A stretch of DNA of 27,208 nucleotides from Nitromaritima sp964584125. GTDB lineage: Bacteria > Nitrospinota > Nitrospinia > Nitrospinales > VA-1. Both the position numbers and the translations under genes were made by a program. Position 1 is the first letter of the stretch, and each line of letters opens with the position of its first letter. Shown here piece by piece: positions 23,615 through 27,208 of this stretch. The stretch covers positions 1 to 27,208 of the forward strand of contig CAZOYP010000031.1 in the NCBI GenBank assembly GCA_964584125.1, given 5' to 3'. The notes under the pieces are model-generated. The model was not told the DNA's origin. It searched no databases and saw only the letters and a list, made by a program, of their open reading frames with translations.

Positions 23615-24790
23615 TTACGGAATGTAGATTCTGGGAACTCGTTTTCCCACTCCACAGAGGATTTCATAAGAAATTGTATTTGCTTTGGTAGCTAACTCCT
23701 CTACTGTAATTTCATTGTTTTTTTGGATTCCGAAAATTACAACTTCTTCACCTATCTTTATACCAGGAAGGTGGGTTACATCAATCAGACACATATCCAT
23801 ACAGATCATCCCCACTTGCTTAACTCGCATCCCTCTTATAAGGAGTTCCATGTTGTTTGAAAGGCAGCGGCTTAACCCGTCAGCGTATCCGACAGGTAGA
23901 GTTGCAATAAGAGTCCCATCCTTCTTTGTGATATAACGGCCTCCATAACTTAAGGGAACGCCTTTACGTAATTTTTGAATTTGCATTATTTTTGTTTTCC
24001 AGTTCATAACAGGGCGTAACCTAGTTGTATTATTTTCTTTTGCAGATATATTAAATATTGAGGCTATAGTATGAGATGGAAAAGAGCCAAATAAACTGAT
24101 ACCAGGACGTACTAAATCAAACCTGCTTTCAGGAAACCTTAATAGCCCTGCTGTATTCGCTGCATGAAAAAGAATATTTTTTTTTACGCTAGCTATTTTA
24201 GAAAAACCAGTTTCTGAAAACTCTTTCAATAGGTTTGAGAAAACTGATAATTGATTATGTGTAATCTCTGGATCTTCCTTATCCGCACTTGATAAATGAG
24301 TGAAAAATCCTTCAATTTTTAGGTTCTTGCAAGTTATGACATCACTTAATAGATTTTGAAAAGCAGCTGGTTGAACACCTAGTCGCCCCATACCCGTATC
24401 TATTTTTATATGGATACCAACACTTTTATTAGTACTAGTTGCTTGCTTTGAAATGGCGTTTGCTATAACTGAATTGGAGATGCTTGTTGATAGGTTATAC
24501 TTGATAAGATCCTTAATTTCGTTTGGATAGATACCTCCCAGAATGAGAATAGGAGAGGTAACGCCACTTTCGCGGAGTTCTATGCCTTCCTGGATAATTC
24601 CTACCCCTATATAATTTACTTTTTCTTTTATCGCAGCTTTCGCGCATTGAATTGCCCCGTGACCGTATGCATCTGCTTTAATAATCGCCATGATTTGAAC
24701 GGTAGGTCCTACAAAAGACTTGATAGAGCGGAGGTTATGTCGAAATGATTCGAGGTTGATCTCAGCAAAAGTAGCGCGGTTTTCGTTCAT
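23615..24790 (-). CDS. alr: Alanine racemase
   Basis: The 391-residue protein is a fold-type III PLP enzyme. Lys38, in IIKADAYGHG, should bind PLP, and Tyr282, in LSYGGRY, should be the second catalytic base. Other landmarks are FTHLSSAD, NILFHAANTAGLLRFP, RPGISLFGSFP, MICMDMCLIDVT and EILCGVGKRVPRIY. It interconverts L- and D-alanine for peptidoglycan. The length and N-terminus (ATFAEINLESFRHNLR) are typical. No Shine-Dalgarno lies before the ATG on this strand. The nearest upstream gene on the same strand is the DUF1566 gene, 72 bases away. Confidence 0.95.
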   Translation of the reverse strand: MNENRATFAEINLESFRHNLRSIKSFVGPTVQIMAIIKADAYGHGAIQCAKAAIKEKVNYIGVGIIQEGIELRESGVTSPILILGGIYPNEIKDLIKYNLSTSISNSVIANAISKQATSTNKSVGIHIKIDTGMGRLGVQPAAFQNLLSDVITCKNLKIEGFFTHLSSADKEDPEITHNQLSVFSNLLKEFSETGFSKIASVKKNILFHAANTAGLLRFPESRFDLVRPGISLFGSFPSHTIASIFNISAKENNTTRLRPVMNWKTKIMQIQKLRKGVPLSYGGRYITKKDGTLIATLPVGYADGLSRCLSNNMELLIRGMRVKQVGMICMDMCLIDVTHLPGIKIGEEVVIFGIQKNNEITVEELATKANTISYEILCGVGKRVPRIYIP

Positions 24791-24862
24791 TTAGAGGAGG
24801 AAATGATAGAATTATTGGAACTATAAAATCCTTACAGGTGAGCAAGGAGGTTTTGTATTAAA

Positions 24863-25345
24863 TTACTCTTTGCGTGTTCTTCCAGTTTCGGAAATTCTAC
24901 CAAATTTTTTAACTTCTGGGCCTGATGAACGAACAGGTCTGCAGGACATAAAGCTTTCATCTTTCGCTTTCCTTCGTACTAAATATGCTCGATCACTATA
25001 AAAATTATAAACCATAGCATTAATTCCGGATTCCTCATCACACCAGTATGTAAACCCACACCCTTCAGGAAATTTTAAATCAATGTGAACTATATCACCA
25101 TTGAAGTCAGTATTTTTACTCTCATGTTCATATAAATTTCGTGCTTCAGCTTTTTTTGGAAGTCTCCAATCATTATATCCAGCAAATTTTTCTTCATTAA
25201 GTTTTTGTACAAATTTATTGGCACCTTTCCAAGTACACCATTTCCCTTTGATTTGATAGCTGTCTTTTTTTAACCACATTACATTGTAACGAGTATCGGT
25301 AAGAGTGTCATCGTCATTATCAATAAAACGTTCTTTTTGGGCCAT
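24863..25345 (-). CDS. DUF1566 (Lcl-type) domain protein
   Basis: The 160-residue protein matches the DUF1566 family in order: RFIDNDDDTLTDTRYNVMWL, a KWCTWKGANKFVQKLNEEKF helix, GYNDWRLPKKAEARNLYE, then TYWCDEES and the terminal SFMSCRPVRSSG. DUF1566 domains are C-type-lectin-like and usually sit in exported proteins; this one has no signal peptide, so it is probably cytoplasmic or a stripped-down copy. The last 25 residues are charged and outside the domain. Its role is unknown. No Shine-Dalgarno is visible before the ATG, and alr follows it on the same strand. Confidence 0.8.
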   Translation of the reverse strand: MAQKERFIDNDDDTLTDTRYNVMWLKKDSYQIKGKWCTWKGANKFVQKLNEEKFAGYNDWRLPKKAEARNLYEHESKNTDFNGDIVHIDLKFPEGCGFTYWCDEESGINAMVYNFYSDRAYLVRRKAKDESFMSCRPVRSSGPEVKKFGRISETGRTRKE

Positions 25346-25427
25346 ATTATTAAATAACTATTTATTGTTTGAATTAAAATATATTTCTATGTTATCAGCT
25401 TTTTTTCTAACATAAAAAATATTTTTG

Positions 25428-25444
25428 ATCTATTAATAATAGAT
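25428..25444. repeat. 17-base AT-rich perfect palindrome downstream of the nucleoside transporter gene
   Basis: ATCTATTA and TAATAGAT flank a single central base. On the minus strand it follows the transporter stop by 6 bases, but no T-run follows directly, so it is at best a weak terminator. Confidence 0.35.
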
Positions 25445-25450
25445 TTTTAG

Positions 25451-26761
25451 CTATGCTAGTGTTCCTGCTATGCAGCCAGTAAGAAGTGTAGCTAAAAATG
25501 CTGTCCATAACCCCCGTATTCCTAGTATAGATACTTCTTTAGCTCGTGAGGGAATAATGGCAGTCAATCCTCCAACAAAAATACCCCAACTTGCGAGGTG
25601 TACGAAACCACATAGAGAATAAGTTAGTGCCGTAAATGATCGCAAAGAAAATACTGGGACCTGAGTAGACTGAATATCAGCGAGATGAAAATAAGCTGCT
25701 ACTTCTGTTTCAACAAAACGTGATCCTAAAATCCGAGATCCTAACTCCCATTCTTCTGGTTTTAATCCAATTAATAAAGTAAATGGCCATACAAGCCATC
25801 CAAAAATACGATTAATAGAGATGAACTCTCCTGCTATTTTAGGGATACTTTTAAGAACAAGATCGATCACTTCTTGGAGTCCTAATACCACTATGAGTAG
25901 TGTTGCTATAGAAATAGCAAGTTTAACTCCTAGTGCACCACCTTCCATTAGAGCAAGCATCACATTTGTAGATTTTTTGGTGTCTGAATCGATTGAATCA
26001 TTTAAAAGTTCTTCTTTTTGTAAATTGTTGGGAATGGATCCTAACGTTTGAGGACTTTCATTTTCTGGAATAGATAATTTACTGATCAAAACAGCGCAAG
26101 GTATAGAAATTATTGAAGCAGAAATTAGATGTCCAGCTATTTGGGGGAAGACTTCTTTTAAAGCTATTACGTAAACTCCCATTATCGTACTAGCAACTGT
26201 TGCCATCATACAGGTAATTAGAGTCAGGAGTTCCGATTGTGTCATTCGAGCAAGATAATTACGGATAGTAAGTGAGGATTCGATTCCAAAAAAGATACTA
26301 GCCGCTGCTGAAAATGATTCGGCTCCGGAAAGGGCCATTGTTTTGTGAAAAATTTTTGCAAATGCACTGACGCATGCTTGTATGATATTTAGGTAGTACA
26401 GTAGGCTAATTAATGCCGAAAAGAAAATTACTGAAGGCAAAACTTGCAAAGCAAGAACAAAACCTATTGATTGTGTTCCATCTTCTAAAAATTCGCCAGG
26501 TCCAATAGCTAGAGGACCAAATAAAAAAATTGCCCCTTTTTGTGATGCTTGCAACCCTAATATTACGGCTTTATTTATTAATTCTAATGCTGTTCGAGTC
26601 CAAGGAAACCAGAAGGTCATTGCACCAATAACCCAAGCTAAAAAAATACTGCCTGAAACAGTTTTTTTGTTTACATTATCTTTGCTCCCAGTAATCCAGG
26701 CAATGAATGTTATTATAAAAAACCCAGTGAAAGCGATTCCTCTGTATGTTATTTCTTCCAT
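25451..26761 (-). CDS. Concentrative nucleoside transporter (CNT/NupC family)
   Basis: The 436-residue membrane protein has about ten helices and the CNT signature GAESFSAAASIFFGIESSLTI at 146-166, followed by RNYLARMTQSELLTLITCMM and TIMGVYV. Glu161 aligns with the conserved nucleoside-binding glutamate, and ETEVAAY in the second half matches the NEFVAY region. CNT proteins import nucleosides with Na+ or H+. The usual GQxE motif reads FGIE here, so the glutamine that contacts the base is replaced by glycine and specificity may differ. A polar loop of about 40 residues lies mid-protein. No nucleoside-catabolic genes are adjacent. Confidence 0.88.
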   Translation of the reverse strand: MEEITYRGIAFTGFFIITFIAWITGSKDNVNKKTVSGSIFLAWVIGAMTFWFPWTRTALELINKAVILGLQASQKGAIFLFGPLAIGPGEFLEDGTQSIGFVLALQVLPSVIFFSALISLLYYLNIIQACVSAFAKIFHKTMALSGAESFSAAASIFFGIESSLTIRNYLARMTQSELLTLITCMMATVASTIMGVYVIALKEVFPQIAGHLISASIISIPCAVLISKLSIPENESPQTLGSIPNNLQKEELLNDSIDSDTKKSTNVMLALMEGGALGVKLAISIATLLIVVLGLQEVIDLVLKSIPKIAGEFISINRIFGWLVWPFTLLIGLKPEEWELGSRILGSRFVETEVAAYFHLADIQSTQVPVFSLRSFTALTYSLCGFVHLASWGIFVGGLTAIIPSRAKEVSILGIRGLWTAFLATLLTGCIAGTLA

Positions 26762-26849
26762 AAAATCACTTATTTATGATTTACATTTGGCGATTATAAC
26801 GATATAGAAAATATAATTAAATTGAAAAAGGCAACAGAACTATAAAATG

Positions 26850-26870
26850 ATAAAAATATACTATTTTTAT
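26850..26870. repeat. 9-bp AT-only inverted repeat upstream of the right-edge gene
   Basis: ATAAAAATA (26850-26858) and TATTTTTAT (26862-26870) flank a 3-base centre. It lies in the divergent region between the transporter gene and the partial gene at the right edge. It could be an operator, but such dyads arise easily in AT-rich DNA. Confidence 0.4.
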
Positions 26871-26960
26871 GATTGAAATTTTTAATGCGGGTGAAAGTAT
26901 GATACCTATATATTGTTTTTAGATAAAGTAACATTTTATTTATTTTTTTTAGGGAAAGTT

Positions 26961-27208
26961 ATGCCAAGTATAGAAATTCAAAGTTTTTTTTATGATTTGA
27001 TTCATTGTAAAAATAAAATTCTTTCTAATTTTGAGAAATGGGATGAAAAGTATGAAGAAGATGAGCGAGGACCTCTTGTTGCTGGAATAAGAGAGTGTAA
27101 AGATGCAGAGCTTATCAATCTTTTAATTAATATCCAGCGTTTGGCCAGTGGTTATGAGCAAATCAAAGAGTTAATGGATGCTGCTGAACAAAAAGATGTA
27201 GACGATGC
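26961..27208 (+). CDS. Hypothetical protein, partial at the right edge
   Basis: From the ATG at 26961, preceded by AGGGA at a suitable distance, the frame stays open for 82 codons to the window end. The visible part starts MPSIEIQSFFYDLIHCKNKI and is mostly charged, probably alpha-helical, with KWDEKYEEDERGPLV and later LINLLINIQRLASGYEQIKE. There is no signal peptide or membrane segment, so it is likely cytoplasmic. I do not recognise the family. It is divergent from the transporter gene. Confidence 0.7.
   Translation, partial: MPSIEIQSFFYDLIHCKNKILSNFEKWDEKYEEDERGPLVAGIRECKDAELINLLINIQRLASGYEQIKELMDAAEQKDVDD

Noticed and set aside
24794..24826. Plus-strand GAGGAGG followed by a 7-codon ORF between alr and the DUF1566 gene
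   Set aside because: The spacing between the purine run and the ATG is only 2 bases, the peptide is tiny, and no plus-strand gene follows that it could lead.

Overview
The window is AT-rich and densely coded, with genes in short runs on both strands. It reads as chromosome from a free-living diderm bacterium. Core housekeeping genes (accD, pssA, psd, ilvC, ilvN, nth, rph, pyrD, alr) sit among envelope genes (an MlaA-family protein, a bactofilin fusion, TPR membrane proteins, a SPOR-domain remnant). There is no phage, IS element, CRISPR array, tRNA or rRNA. The ilvN-ilvC-psd-pssA run, the abundance of TPR fusions and a PCP_red/chlorite-dismutase-like fusion suggest a marine Nitrospinota- or deltaproteobacteria-like lineage. 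That placement is inference and I hold it loosely. Several starts are TTG or GTG with good ribosome binding sites, while many ATG starts have no visible Shine-Dalgarno sequence.

Region 1 (1-3.8 kb): two tandem paralogous secreted proteins on the minus strand, the left one cut by the window edge and carrying a long structured 5' leader behind a perfect TTGACA promoter. They are followed by a DUF2203 protein, a HisN-type inositol-monophosphatase-family phosphatase, and a formylglycine-generating-enzyme-like gene broken by a frameshift downstream of a promoter flanked by a 10-bp inverted repeat.

Region 2 (3.9-13 kb): a large membrane/spermidine-synthase-like/TPR fusion, a TPR membrane protein, a cysteine-free MlaA-family protein, a small orphan secreted protein, a YyaL/DUF255 thioredoxin-like protein, and the PCP_red + chlorite-dismutase-like fusion. 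The last has a near-consensus promoter whose 17-bp spacer holds a perfect 16-bp palindrome.

Region 3 (13-18.5 kb): a minus-strand run ilvN-ilvC-psd-pssA-accD joins branched-chain amino acid synthesis, phosphatidylethanolamine synthesis and fatty-acid initiation. Divergent nth and convergent rph follow.

Region 4 (18.6-27.2 kb): a bactofilin-TM-TPR fusion, a Ca2+/Na+ exchanger preceded by a tiny overlapping membrane ORF, a SPOR-domain gene with three in-frame stop codons and no frameshift, pyrD, alr, a DUF1566 protein, a CNT nucleoside transporter and a truncated unknown ORF at the right edge.

Most of the window is ordinary chromosome. The strongest leads are the PCP_red-Cld fusion with its palindromic promoter, the SPOR gene with three stops, the bactofilin-TPR fusion, and the tandem secreted paralogs with the structured leader.
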